Positions 36,746 to 49,729 of a stretch of DNA of 64,000 bases are shown in pieces (within the stretch, counting starts at the first letter, position 1; each line of letters begins with the position of its first letter). The DNA comes from Cheilinus undulatus. Lineage: Eukaryota > Chordata > Actinopteri > Labriformes > Labridae. The notes beneath the pieces are model-generated. The model was not told the origin of the DNA. It was given only the letters and a program-made list of their open reading frames with translations, and made no database searches. The stretch covers positions 20,646,275 through 20,710,274 of the forward strand of contig NC_054881.1 in the NCBI RefSeq assembly GCF_018320785.1, written 5' to 3'. A program made the translations under genes and the position numbers.

Positions 36746-39700
36746 CAGGGTGAGTGTGACAAGTTTACACACAGTCATTCCTTAGAGACTTAATAAAAGT
36801 TCATGCTCATGTGACTGTTGTAGTCTAGACTGTGACAAATTTAGTAACAAAGCTATTTTTATAATCACAACACCCTTGGAAAAGTGTTGGAAATGATTCT
36901 GCATTCTTAAAAAATGGGCAAAAATGCCTTTTCTTAGACTACTAAGCAGTCGCTTTAACTTTTAAGTGTCTTTTTTCACAGGCTGTTGTTTTTAACAGCT
37001 CTTTAAAGAAGAAGTGAAGACATGGAAATTTATCCTGAAATATTTGTTTATTTTTTAAAATTAAATGAATTAAATAAATGTCTTACTACCAGAAAGAAAG
37101 AATAGGTGGCAACAATGTGCCCTTTGCACATCCATGAGATTTTAGCCTTTGAGAGAGGGGAGCAGTTTACTAAGACTGAATATGTGGGGATATACTGTAG
37201 GTTGTTAATAGATGAGGTGACGTCACAGTGAATACCTTCAGATGGGGCACAGGAAGTGATTTCTGCTTAGAGAAGTGCTGTCAAAATGCTGTTAACGGCA
37301 ATGCTAACTTTTTAAAGCAGGAAAAAAAAACAGTCTTAAAACCCCCGTTCTAAACTCTGGTTTGGTTCAGTACAGTTTGTCATGGTTTGCCACAGTAAAT
37401 TCTCGATCTTGCTTGTGTTTCCACAGCCAAGGTCCATCCATCCTCATTCATTGCGACAGGAAATCCATCTTTTTAAAGAGATCTGGATCATATGGCTCAG
37501 CTCAGTAAGAAGAGCTGATCTTTTAGCCACTTAATGGCTCTTCATTTGTTAACAGTTTGACCTTTCAGTGTGGTTTAAATAATATCAAAATGGGAAAAAG
37601 GAGACTGGCTGTCAAACAGGAGCCAGCTCCTGTCATTCACATAATAGAGCTGTGAACAGCACATCATTACTCGGTCTCTTATGCCGATGTTTGAAATAAG
37701 AATTTAGCCAATGGCCAATATCATTGTTTTTTTTTTTTCATTACATTTGGTGTAAAAATCCCACAATGCCAACATTTTCTGTCATGTTTGGCCATGAAAA
37801 CAGATCAGAGTTTGTCCATCAGGTCACATCTTAGTAATAAATCTCTTGTCTGAATCAGCTGTTAGGTGTTCTCAACAACACCATTAATTTAAAACACATC
37901 AGATAAACTTCCGCATCTGTTATCTGTCCATGGCACATTATTTGACAATGGCAGATGTTTGTCAAAAGTGCCAATATTGGCCAATACTGAGGCTTATGTG
38001 CATCCCTAGTTTCCACTAAAACCATTTTATGATAAAACAAGGGTGAAAAGCTGTTAAAAGAGCACAGTTAGCTTCGAAGACTCCTCTATACTCTTGTCCC
38101 TCTTGATCTGACTAGAGATGTAGTAGGAGGTTTGCAAGACTGAGTAATATGTGATATTTACCACCTCCACCACTAAATCACTCTTTGTAAAGTGTAGGGA
38201 TTGTACCCAATGAATGCTGACATTTTCTGACTTTAACTGTAATGTGGAGGTCCATTTAGAGCTTTAATGGACTCGCTTTCTTCCATTCGCACTTATTCCT
38301 AACCAGTGTTCTTCACTTTCTGCCCCTATCTGATATTAACATGACATTATGATCACATAACTGCAAACAACCTATATGCTTTATTTTGATATGTTTGAGT
38401 TATTTACTCTCAACAGCAGCTGCTGCTGTTTACCACATAAAATCAGAGCTCTGTCTTTTGTCTCTTTAAAAATGAAGTCAGTTTCATCTGAAGTCTTTTT
38501 AAGAGCTCTTTGCCTCCCCAGCCCTCCTTTACACCAGCATTAGTCAGTAGTTGCCAACAGAGAGATTAGTATTTATCTTGCTTTAACAGATGTACTCACA
38601 GTAATTTGCAGGGATAAACAGTGCATCTCTCCAGGACAATGTTTTACATTTATGCTGAACTCATGAGCTTGTCTTTGCTCTTATTGAACACTGGGGGGCG
38701 TCGCCACATCATCTCTTAGCCTGACCAAAGTGCAGCAGCGTGATCTGTCCCCCTGCTCTGAGGCTCTCACATGAAGGAAGGAGTGTGTTGGGAATATTTG
38801 TGCAACTTAGCCAAAGATTTGTTAAATGTATTTGTTGTCAAATAAGCTTTGAATCCTGTTGTGATAATGTATTTACTGTTGTCAGTTTGGGAGAGTATCA
38901 TGGGGTTTTTAATTTATGTTGTGAATGAGTCATAGTGAAAGTCATTCAAATACAAAGATTTAATTTTAAAAGGCGCAGGGGCACTGCTGCTTTATGATAA
39001 TTAAAAAAACATTAATGGGAGATATTGCACTTCTAAATAACTCTAACTCAGTAAATAAATACCTTTTTAGTTTGATTCTTACATCCTAAAGAAGGAGATG
39101 CACAGAAAAGTGCTGAAGTATGATGATTGTGTTATGTGTTAACCAGGCTGCTTCTAATAAGCTTTTAAAAACTTGAATTACTGGCTTAAAATGAAAAATG
39201 TGTAATTTGAAATGTTCTTTCCTGATTGTTTTTGCACTTAAGCGGAATGCTTTAGTTTAGGTGCCAGACTAAAGTTTTAAAAAGGATTTTAGCTGCAAAA
39301 AGTATTTAAAGTCTAGGGAGTAATCAACCTTGGTTAATGACCAACTTTATGCGTAATTGTTGTTATATCTCAGGTGATTTTTTAATAAGGAATTACTCTC
39401 TGAAACCCCAAGATTCAACACTCCACACAGACTGGACTTTATCAACAGTGAAATGGTTTATCTGAGAAATTATTTTCATCGTGATAAATATCATTGGATG
39501 TTTTTTTTCTATGACTCCAGTTTATTTGAAGTATGTGCGCCAGTTTTGTCGTCTGTCTGTCAGAGGAGCACTGCCTAACAGCTATTGTAAAAACTGTTCT
39601 AATCTGTAGCAAGAACACAAATCCTGTTTTTTATGTGCTGTTCATCAGTTGATTTTCTAAGTTTTCTACTTTGCATACTGTCATGTAGATGGCGCTGTCG

Positions 39701-40140
39701 AGTTTCATCAGGGATTCATATCAGTACTGATTCAGTCTGAAGAAATTAGCCTGTGCAAGATGTTCTTGCCAGCTTAAAAATATGTCTATACGGTTAGATG
39801 GAAATTCCAGTTTTAAAACAAACAAGAATCAAGAACACTCCATGAGGAGAGTGAGATATTCATCTTTAATAATCTTTGAAAATTTTATAAGAGAACATTG
39901 ATTTAGCCCAGGGCTAAAGTGTGCATCTTACTTATCTGTTTCCACCTGTGTATTTAATCTTTATTTCTGATCTTTTCACCTGTTTGATTCGAACTTGCCA
40001 TATCTACAAACTGTTTTATACCAAAGTACATTGAAATCAATAAAATGTGAAACTCTTGGCTTTCACAGATCCAAGTTTCAAGACTCGAGTCATCTTTCTT
40101 GATCTACACAGAAGCTGAATAAAGTGTTTCTTTTCAAAGG
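36746..40140 (+). other. tbc1d10a 3' UTR and downstream intergenic DNA
   Basis: AATAAA signals occur at 36792, 40039 and near 40117. The first is only 47 bp past the stop; 38.1-40.1 kb is largely non-repetitive and may be UTR. A weak donor (GGGTGAGTG) just after the stop could start a UTR intron. MITE-like sequence lies at 37490-37670 and a GATATCGG-type repeat fragment at 37680-38010. No further coding exon is seen. Confidence 0.4.
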
Positions 40141-40314
40141 CCAGGGTCTTAGAAATATATTTCACAAAAAAACATTAAAAAAAAGCATAGAAAAACAAAC
40201 AAAACAGCAGTAGCAGGTGTGCTGTTATATGATTATATTGCAGCTGGTGTGAAAAAATAAAACAGGATGCTAAGCGGTGAGTTTGACTGGTCAAGTATCG
40301 ATTGGGGCACTTTT

Positions 40315-40560
40315 TTTCATTCATTCAACCTTTATTTAAATCTTGAGGAATCATTGAGTCTGCTTTCATTTTCAATGATGTCGAGAGTTAAAAACAAGAT
40401 GAACATCACAAAAGGGTGATACAAAGTTCAAGGTAAAACACGGTTCTTTATTTTTATTTCATTTTTCAACCTTTATTCTCAAAAGGACTTGGGGGTTTCC
40501 TTCATTTCCAGTGCCACAACAGTAAGAAGAACTGTTATCTTTACAGTTTGATGGGGGTCG
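40315..40560. repeat. Dispersed repeat fragment
   Basis: Contains ATTCAACCTTTATTTAAATC and a second CAACCTTTATTCTCAAAAGG, phrases typical of a common fish DNA repeat. Next to it, at about 40576, is a run of 14 or so G. Confidence 0.4.
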
Positions 40561-40909
40561 GGGATCCATGAGCGGGGGGGGGGGGGGGCTTCAAAGGAAA
40601 ACACAGTTTTACTGAGTTCAGTGCAAGCTCAAGGGACTTTAAGAAGTAACATGTCAGCAGAATAAGCCTTTTTTCTCCAGTTAACCACTTAAAGTGGCTC
40701 CACAGCCCACTTTCTGGTCCCGACCCACCAGTCACTGCTATGGAAAGCAGTGTACCTTGTGGTACTCCTCTGTTCCTAACAAAATTCAGATATGGCGTTA
40801 CCTGATACCTGATATGATTTGTTTAAGATTATCTTAAATTATCAAAAACTTGAGTCAGATCCAAAAATGTGCTACAGAATGGAGCTTCTTTTCTGTGTGG
40901 ACAGAATGT

Positions 40910-41440
40910 CGTCTGCAAAAGGGGTGGACAATATTTTTTACTCAATATCAAATCAGCAGAAATCAGCTTTAAAGTGTATTATCATATTGGCAAATACTTA
41001 CATTTCTGCCGGTATTCAAATCTGACACAGTGACTGTAAATATCAGTCTATATTGGCTGTAAAAGTGTAAAAGTGATCTGAAGTAGATATTAACCTATAA
41101 GGACTGAAAATATCGGCCTATATCAGCTGTAAATATTGGCAAATATTTTTAGTTAATATTGGCCCATGCTGGCTGTAAATATCAGCCTTTATCGTTAGTA
41201 GATTTCAGCCTTTATCAGCTGTAAATATTGGCCCATTTTGGTAGTAAATATCTTCCTATATTGGCTTTTGATATTAGCGTATATCAGCTGTAGATATCAG
41301 CCTATATTGGTTGTAAATATTGGTCTTTAGTGACTGTTAATATTGGCTTTATGACGATAAATATCTGCCATTTGTTCAAATAGGTTTGTGTAGTTCTGGC
41401 AAGGCCAACAGACCAATGTCAGCTAGGTGCTTTTATTCTG
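40910..41440. repeat. Degenerate tandem repeat of about 23 bp (TATCGGCCTATATCAGCTGTAA type)
   Basis: A dozen or more imperfect units of the form GGCTGTAAATAT(C/T)(A/G)G(C/T)C(T)AT. Related short pieces lie at 16790-17590, 23150-23470, 27890-28010 and 37680-38010, some with a GTTGGACCAGCC or GGCTGGACCAACA phrase. Probably debris of one fish DNA transposon whose interior is repetitive. Confidence 0.65.
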
Positions 41441-43044
41441 TTCATCTTCATCTGTTGGACTTCAGAGTTTGTTTAAGGGCTGGAGTTTTAGGACTGAACT
41501 ACATTTTTGTACATATACCCATATCAGTTTTGACTAAAATAAATTTGTAAACACTGGCATAAATTCCATAAATTAGGAAACCTCTGCTGTAGTGTAATAT
41601 TAAACTAAGAAAAGGAGACACGAAAACAGTGGCACACAGACTGCACTGAACGATTAGGACTTGAATACAGCCTGTGTTATCATTCAGCACCCTCACACCT
41701 GCCCTCACTCACCCACACAGCAGCAGCAGCAGCAGCAGCACACTTCCTCGGACACCTGTTTCTCCGGCTCTTTCAGCTCTTGGAGGAATTTGCATCTCAA
41801 ATGGGCAAATTCCCACAGCAGCGTCCAAAGAGCCTCATGCAGACATTTGTTTCTGAATAGTGTACAAGACTCCTCCTTCTTCTTCTATTTTAAAAACATT
41901 TATTCTTATTATGAGCACAAAACAGTATTAATATTGAAACTATTCACTGAACCCTGCTGGTTTCCATACTTCCACCTCAGAAATATGTTCAGCTGCATGT
42001 GATTGGCTTTTTTAATTTCATACACAACAATCAGACAAGATGACTGAGATTTTTTCCACATTCCTGACTCCCCCTCTGCCTTTTACTGTTCCTTAAATTA
42101 TATCAATTGTCTGTTGGTGTCTGTCATTACAGCTTTTCTTTTCTGCCTGCCTCCTCTCATCATCATCCATTGTGCCTTCACAATACCAGATTCCCAGCTC
42201 AACTCCACCCGTCACCTCAATCCAGACCCCACCCTACCCTTACCCCCCACCTGTCTGGCTCCCCTGGCATTCACGACACCCCAGCCTGGGCTGTAGAGGG
42301 TGTAATGGGAGACTGGTTTTATGGAGGCGTGACCCAGACATGCCCCCATAATCTCACTCTCAGAGAGCCGAGCACAGTTTGATGCCTTTGTTGTACAATA
42401 ATATATTTCACAGGATGAGTTGCACAGAGCCCCAAACATTTGTATTATTAAAAGAATACCAGAAACAATAATGCAATCATAATGAGGGGACTGGTGATTT
42501 TGTCCATTTTTTAACCAATTTGGAGAGGCTTTCTCTCTAAATCTTTGTTCCTGCTAAAGCCAGATGTAAAATTAGCCTCTTTTAAAATCATAAAGGTCTA
42601 TGTTGGTGCGAACATGTTGTTACATGTAGTGGTGAGAAGATGAAATATGATCCTGGAGGTCCAGTTTGAATAACACACTACATCCACGGCTTTAAGACTC
42701 AGCAGACACGGAAACACTACACAGTAGTTCTTAAATTTGAGATGAGTTTTTATGACTCAAGGAAAAGCAATCATTTCAACCTCATTTTTGTCTTCATCAT
42801 GTGAAAGAACAATCAACAGGGGAAGATCTTTAATGTTTTTTTTTATATTGCAGCAATTGAGTTGACAAATAATAGACCTAGCTTTAGCCTTAAAGACTTT
42901 TGCTTCCTTTTCAGCAAAGTAGGCTATCATAAAAAGAACAAGAAGTGCAGCCAGTTCATCTTTTCCTTCTTCACAGATCTGGAAGGATTGCATGGGCAAA
43001 TGCATTTTGTAATCTTAGTCATTATGATGATCCATAGTAAGAAG

Positions 43045-43665
43045 GGCTAATGCAGAAAATACTTTACTGAAAAAGAGAAGAGGGAGACCCAGAGAGTAAA
43101 AGAGGGAGATTTAAGAATAGAGAAAAAGAGGATGCAGAAAAAGAGAAGAGCAAGAACCAGAAAAAGAAAAGAGGGAGATAAAGCAAAAATAGAAAGAAGT
43201 AGCAATAGAGAAGAGGGAGGTGCAGAAAAAGAAGTTAGGGTGATTCTGAAAGAGGAGAAGGATGTACAGGATGTGGGAAATTAAGATGCGTATGCAGACA
43301 AAAGATTCAGGTTCAGAAAGAGAGAGGAGAAAAAATAAACAAAGAGGAGGAGAAAAAAGGAGATGCAGGGGGAAAGAGGAGAAGGATGCAGGAAAAGAGG
43401 AGATGCAGAAAGAAGAGGACAAGATGGAGATGCAGAAACAGATGAGGGAAATACAGAAAGAAGAGGAAAACTGCAGAAAAAGAGGAAAGGTAGATGCAGA
43501 AGGAAAGAAGAGGGAGAAGCAAGAAGAAACAAAAGAGGGAGATCAAGAAAAAGGAGGGAGATTCAAGAAGAGAGTGGAAGGAAATGCAGATAAAAAGTAA
43601 GGGGTAGATCAAGAAAAAACTGGGGAGATTAAGAAAAGAGAAAAAGGAGATGCAGAAAGAGAATA
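43045..43665 (+). repeat. Polypurine minisatellite
   Basis: About 620 bp almost wholly A and G on the plus strand, built from variable units around AGAAAAAGAGGAGATGCAG. Several long frames cross it on both strands (Lys/Glu-rich plus, Phe/Ser/Leu-rich minus) only because the repeat lacks stops. They are not genes. Confidence 0.9.
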
Positions 43666-45544
43666 TCATCATCTCAGCTGGCTAAAAGTAAAGGACAGGA
43701 TAATGCTAACCCTTGCAAAATAAAGAAGTTTCCATTTAAAACGATTTTACATCAGTTGTCAGTTCAAACAGAATTCACAACCATAATTAAATAATACCAA
43801 CAAACAACTAAAAGACGGTTTTCCCTATAGGAAAACTAACTTCCTTGTATGTACAATGAAGGAATTTAATTCCTTACTAGTGCTTTTGGCTAAAACAATG
43901 CAAAAATCTATTTTAAAAATACAACTGAAAAATCTTTTGGGTGTCATATTTGTAAGGTACTTGTATGTTAGGATGTTTTTTTTGTATCCAGTCCACCAAT
44001 TAGCTTATAAAACTGTGTAAAAAGGAAGATTCTATGCGGTACATGTGTGAATTTTCCTGTAAATATAATTAATCAAGAGTAATCAAATGTGTGAAAGCGT
44101 TTATTGATCAGGTGATATCTGTTTATATGCTGTTTGTAGATGTATACTGGGGTTTGTGGGGTAAATTGAGGTGGTAATCTGATGAGAACATATGTGTGAA
44201 GCGTCTGGGAGATTAAAGTCTGGCCCCAGGAGCTGAAAAGCTCCTCTAAAGCTTTTTGGTAACGAGGACCCTTATCCCCAGCCTGCCATCCCCAATCATG
44301 CCCAAAGGAGGGGATTAGACGGGGTAGAGGTCAGGGTCACACACCCCAACTGTGACCAGTCAATAATAGTTTGAATTAGAGTGCAGCTGGGAAGTCTTAT
44401 GTGGAGTTTGAGTTCATATGCATGGTGGGATTTTTGTCTAGGTTACGTTTGTTTTGTCCGTACTGCAAATGTGTCTGCAAATACTATTAAGGCCTCACTG
44501 TTGATATAATTTAGGACTTTTGGCTTGTTTTGTAGGGAAGCTCTTTGATATGAAATTACAAGTAGCCGAGCTGCACGTGTTGGACAGGAAGCAGAGTCAG
44601 AGTGGACGGTGTCAGGGGTCGGACAAATGCTGGTTCGGTAGACAGTAGGCAGGATGTGAGTGAGCCTGTTAGAGTCCTTTTATAGTTTTCCTCAGGATAA
44701 CAGTAGCTGGGCACAGAGCCTCAATGATCTCAGAGCCATCAGGTTTTTTTGACACTGGGTTATGATTCGTGGGAGGAAATGATAAGGCACACCTGTTAAG
44801 TTTGAGAAGGGGATCCCCTGATCTCCTCCACTGAACGTCTTATGAATCATCCCAAGACTGATTTATGCTGCAGTGTACTCACTTTACATCCACATCCAAG
44901 TCACTGTTCCTTTCTTAGGTCCTTGAATGGGTCAGTTTCTGCAAAAGAAAAGTTTATTATAGCATAGCTTCAGTCAGGACTTTATAAAAATGATCCATCC
45001 ACTGACGTATACAGGAAAAAAGATCAATTTAGTGATTAGTGCAAAGATACTTTACTCCTGAATCACCATGTTTTGCTTCACGGCTCCTCCCATTAGTGCC
45101 TGAAATATGAAAGAGAGAAAAAAACACAAACATTAATGTCAAAAAAGAAGATGAAGGTGGGATAAAAGAAAAATATTTTTAAGTACATTTTATATTCTTA
45201 AATAGATATCATCATGCATCATGAAATTGTCTAACAATACATCATTTACAGCAGAATTGCTGCATCCTGATATTATTGCAACCTGGAGCCATGTTTTGTA
45301 TTTTTTGTCAAATCTGTGTACAAAAGTGGTTTCAGTTGTTAAAAAGGTTTAGGAAATTCAGCTTGTATAAAACAATCTTTCTTGTATTAAAATCTGAAAA
45401 TAATGTTGCAGGAAGAGAAAACGTCAGCAAGAAAAGTAGAGATGAAGACTAAAAAAGTGAAAATTGCTGAGGGTTTTTAAGAAGCTCAATGAACATGCTC
45501 ATTTCACACGCACAGGCAAATTGCTGGGTATAACCACATCTGTT

Positions 45545-46265
45545 TCATAGGTGAGGCTTATTAAATTGCATCATATCGCAGCCTATTGCATCATTGTTGT
45601 GGTATCATATTATATCATAGTATGGTAATCAATTTGTAGTGCATTGCATCACATCGCATTGTATCATAACTATCCTACTGGATCATGTGATGTAGTCATA
45701 TCATATCCTATCCTATCATATCCTGTAATTTTGCATCGAATCATATCGTATCATATCATACTGTATCAGAGCATAATGTTACGTAATGTATTGCAACGCA
45801 TCCTATTGCATCGTATTATTATGCCATATTGTATCCTCTACTATCTTATCATATTACATCATATCCTATCACATTGTATCCTATACTGTTGTATCTTATC
45901 ATAACGTACCTTTGTGTCTTTTTCTGGCACATAGTATAGTACTGTATCCTATTGTATTTTATACTGTAATGGATCCAGGACTATTATACTGTTGTGTATC
46001 CAATTGGATCTTATTGTATCATATTGTATCGTTTTGTTATGTATCATATTTTATTTTATTGTGATGTATCGTATGGTGATGTAGTGTTACATAATGCAAA
46101 ATAACATATCGTAACGTAATGTTATGATACAATACCTCACATAACGCAACGTATCATAACATAACAGTTATAATACGATGCGATACATAATGTAACGTAA
46201 TGTAACTTGACGTACAATACGATACAATACATAACGTAACATAATGTAACATATGGTATCTTCAT
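45545..46265. repeat. Degenerate TATCC/TATCG array, left part
   Basis: About 700 bp of imperfect short repeats (GTATCATATC, CTATTGTATC and, towards the right, the complementary ACGTAACATAATGTAAC type). The array continues at 47195-47730 beyond an inserted Tc1 element. Confidence 0.85.
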
Positions 46266-46270
46266 GATGG

Positions 46271-47190
46271 ACTATATTGCCAAAAGTATTCGCTCACCTG
46301 CCTTCACTCACATATGAATGTAAGTGACATCCCATTCTTAATCCATAGGGTTTAATATGATGTCAATCCACCCTTTGCAGTTATAACAGCTTCAGCTCTT
46401 CTGGGAAGGCTTTCCACTAGGTTTAGGAGCATATTTTAGGAATTTTTGACCAATCCTCCAGGAACGCATTTGTGAGGTCACACACTGATGTTGGAGGAGA
46501 AGGCCTGGCTCTCAGTCTCAGCTCTAATTCATCCCAACGGTGTTCTATCGGGTTGAGGTTAGGACTCTGTGCAGACCAGTCAAGTTCATCCACACCAAAC
46601 TCTCTCATCCATGTCTTTATGGACCTTGCTTTGTGCACTGGTGCACAGTCATGTCGGAACAGGAAGGGGCCATCCCCAAACTGTTCCCGCAAAGTTGGGA
46701 GCATGGAATTGTCCAAAATCTCTTGATATGCTGAAGCATTCAGAGTTCCTTTCACTGGAACTAAGAGGCCAAGCCCAGCTCCTGAGAAACAACCCCACAC
46801 CATAATCCCCCTCCACCAAACTTTACACTTGGCACAATGCAGTCAGAGAAGTACCATTCTACTGGCAACTGCAAAACCCATGTGGCCTACCACTTTGTGG
46901 CTGAGTTGCTGTTGTTCCCAGTTGCTTCCACTTTGTTATAATACCACTGACAGTTGACTGTGGAATATTTAGGAGCGAGGAAATTTCACAACTGGACTTG
47001 TTGCATCCTATCACAGTACCACGCTAGAATTCACTGAGCTCCTGAGAGTGACCCATTCTTTCACAAATGCTTGTAGCAACAGTCTGCAGGCCTAGGTGCT
47101 TGATTTTATACACCTATGACCATGGAAGTGATTGGAACCCCTGTTTTCAGTTATTTGGATGGGTGAGTGAATACTTTTGGCAATATAGTG
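46271..47190 (-). mobile_element. Tc1-like transposon with internal deletion, inserted in the TATCC array
   Basis: Inverted ends ACTATATTGCCAAAAGTATT followed by C(G/A)CTCACC on both sides (46271 and 47190), total 920 bp. The minus strand begins a transposase near 47056 (MGHSQELSEF), with the HTH region and QSGRPHG still readable. It then jumps past the middle to [10 protein letters not shown] and a 126-codon C-terminal part (46803-46423) containing the DW(S)[16 protein letters not shown] block with DLN-P-E. About half the transposase, including the first catalytic Asp, is missing, plus at least one stop. It is non-autonomous. Confidence 0.9.
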
Positions 47191-47194
47191 TACG

Positions 47195-47730
47195 TAATTT
47201 AATGTCTCATATCATATCGTATTATATTGTAACGTTATGTAACACATTGTATTGTATCATATCGTATCCTTACATAACATAATAAATATATCGTAACGTA
47301 CAATTTTGATTAATATTGTTTTATCCTATTGTATCATTTCTTATCGTATCATCTCTTGACAAACTGCACACACTGCATCAAATCTTGTAATGTTGTGTCT
47401 TTTCCTAACCTATCTTGTCTTATTGTATTTTATTATACTGTATCCAGTACTATTGTTTCTTATTATATTGAATAATATCCTACACTGTTGTATCTTGTAC
47501 TATCCTATCATATCATATGGTATGGTATCCTAATGTATCATAATGTATTGTAATATATTGCAATGTATCAGGTACTATTGTATTGTACCATATCCTGTTG
47601 TATTATATGGTATCAGATCCTGTACTATCGTATTGTATCTTATCATATCCTGCACTACTGTATTGTATTATATCGTTTTGCATCCTGTACTGTCATCTTG
47701 TATTGTATACTCCTGTGCTGTGCAATAAGT
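47195..47730. repeat. Degenerate TATCC/TATCG array, right part
   Basis: Continuation of the array at 45545-46265 after the Tc1 insertion, with the same unit family (TATCATATCG, CTACTGTATTG). Confidence 0.85.
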
Positions 47731-47739
47731 AAACCTACA

Positions 47740-49240
47740 ATTACTTCCCCTATTGTTCAAGTGTGATTGCAGATAGATTTTGTGCATTAACCTCTCATTT
47801 AAATCTGGACACATTTATCCTTTTTAAAATGTTAGCACTGTTACTTGAACTCTCTTGGTGTTGTTAAACATCATACGTCATCATAATAGTGTTCCTTTCA
47901 GTTTGATTTTAGTTTGTTTGAAGTCACAGGCTCCTGAGTTCACATTTTAAACCTACAGCCCTATCAGGTTTTCTGTTTAAGGGACCTCGCAGTGACCTCT
48001 GAACTGCTGCTCCCCTCCACACAACTGAGCCCAGTGTTGACTCTTTCAGGTTCCTGCAAACAACCTGCTTCATTGATTTGTATAAGTTTCTATGGATTTT
48101 TTTTTTTGTTTGTTTTTGCAGCTGTTGTTTGGCATGGTACCTAATATTTTAATGCTTTTTAAATGGGTTGCATTTAGCTTTGAACTTTATCAAGTATGCA
48201 ACAAATACAAACATTGGATTCAGAAGTCTCAGTCTGCATATTTGAAAAAGAAATCATTGCAACACAATGTATTAAAATAACCCCAGTAGCAAATGTTTGT
48301 GGTTAAACCCTTTTGGATGAGATGATTACTGTAATTAAGGGTATTTAGGAGGTCCATGTTTAATGTTTGTGTAATTAAACTGTAAATCAGACACCCAAAG
48401 CATACTCCTAAGAAAAATTAACCACATTTTTCAGCTAATGAGAAGGACGAGATGTCCTTGAACACATTCTGAGTGTAGTTGTCTCTCTGTCTCTGATGGT
48501 TTTATTCCTGGCTGTGTATTTGTCCCTGTTTGTGCTGCATGTTTAGCTCCTCACTGGAGATGTTTGTTACCTCGCTGCCTCTGTGTTCTAATCTGTATCG
48601 ATCTGAAGTCACTTCCTGCCATTGTTGTGTCACATCCCTACTGTCTCCTCTCTTCCCGTCCATCTAGTCCCCTCTTTCCCCATCAAGGAAGCCTGGGGCT
48701 GGCAGAGGATACACAGAGGGGGGGAGGGCCGTGCTGCTAGCCTGTATGCTGCAGCGTGACAGTGAGAAATAGAGCTCTGGCCCTGATAAACCCCGGCTAG
48801 ACTTAACTGGGACAAACTGATACCGATGGTCAGCAGAAGAAGCACGAGCAGACGTGATAAGAAGAGCAACAAAGCAGAGACTCAGAGGTTTTTAGTATAA
48901 AAGATAAAATGAGTGGCCTGTTAGGAAATATTGAGCTTGAATCAGCAATCTTGTGCATGCCTGTAGAGATACTGAGCTCAAAGTTTTCCTATAAAATAAA
49001 GTGAGATATTACCTTGTGGATCTTAGCTTGTTTCTCTGCAGAATAACTTACTCACCAGTGCAGGCTAGAATGTATCATAGGCTTTTAAATGGTCAAGAAC
49101 TGAAGAGAAAAATGAACAAACAGTGAAATTATTACACATATCATTTATTATAAACATTTAGCGCAGACTGACAGAAACAAGCAAAATCTAACTTCCTGGT
49201 TTTAATCTATTGTGCATGTTGTTGCTGTGCATGCAGTTTT
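47740..49240. other. Intergenic, no gene seen
   Basis: Ordinary AT-rich DNA. The minus frame 48872-48630 begins with a hydrophobic segment but has no relatives I recognise, no splice context and a low-complexity end. Confidence 0.45.
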
Positions 49241-49261
49241 CCTGTAAAATAAATGGATTAA

Positions 49262-49437
49262 GGCGCGCCGGTGGTCGAGTGGTTAAGGCGCACGCCATAT
49301 ACGCAGGCGACCCGGGTTCAAATCCGGCCCGTGGCACTATTTCCTGCATGTCTCTCCTCACTCTCCTCCCTGTTTCCAACTCTATCGACTGTCCTATCTA
49401 AAAAAGGCCAAAAATAAATCTTTAAAAAAAAAAAAAA
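49262..49437 (+). repeat. tRNA-derived SINE, copy 2, with 17-bp target duplication
   Basis: tRNA-like head with A box TGGTCGAGTGG (49272-49282) and B box GGTTCAAATCC (49315-49325), then a tRNA-unrelated body and an A-rich tail after GGCCAAAAATAAATC. Perfect 17-bp direct repeats TAAAATAAATGGATTAA flank it (49245-49261 and 49438-49454). The head resembles tRNA-Leu or tRNA-Ser. It is not a functional tRNA gene. Confidence 0.92.
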
Positions 49438-49729
49438 TAAAATAAATGGATTAACACTGCAACTAAATTGAACATTTCTTGAATTTAGGTGTTGTATTGT
49501 TTTAAACCTGTTTTATCTTGTGGTTTCTACAGCTGTTGGATTCATTGTTATGGATTTCAGCTCAGTGATCAATGATTCGGTGAATTAAACACAGTCTTTT
49601 TTTAACCTCCTAAAACCCTGCATGTGTGTATGAAGACATTACATCTTGTCTTTCCTACAACATAATTTCTGTTATAGAAAGATAGTTGTTCAGAGAGTCC
49701 ATTAAAGTTTTAGTAATTTGGTTGAAATA

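Noticed and set aside
43111-43672. Long Lys/Glu-rich and Phe/Ser/Leu-rich frames on both strands
   Set aside because: They lie in the polypurine minisatellite, where stops are rare in several frames.
45644-46064. Plus-strand frames rich in Ile, Leu, Ser, Tyr and His
   Set aside because: Products of the TATCC-type array, not genes.
48630-48872. Minus-strand 80-codon frame starting with a hydrophobic, signal-like segment
   Set aside because: No recognisable domain, no splice or promoter context, and composition fits chance.
49262-49335. tRNA-like sequence with A and B boxes
   Set aside because: It is the head of a SINE with tail and target duplication, and similar heads occur in two more copies; not a tRNA gene.
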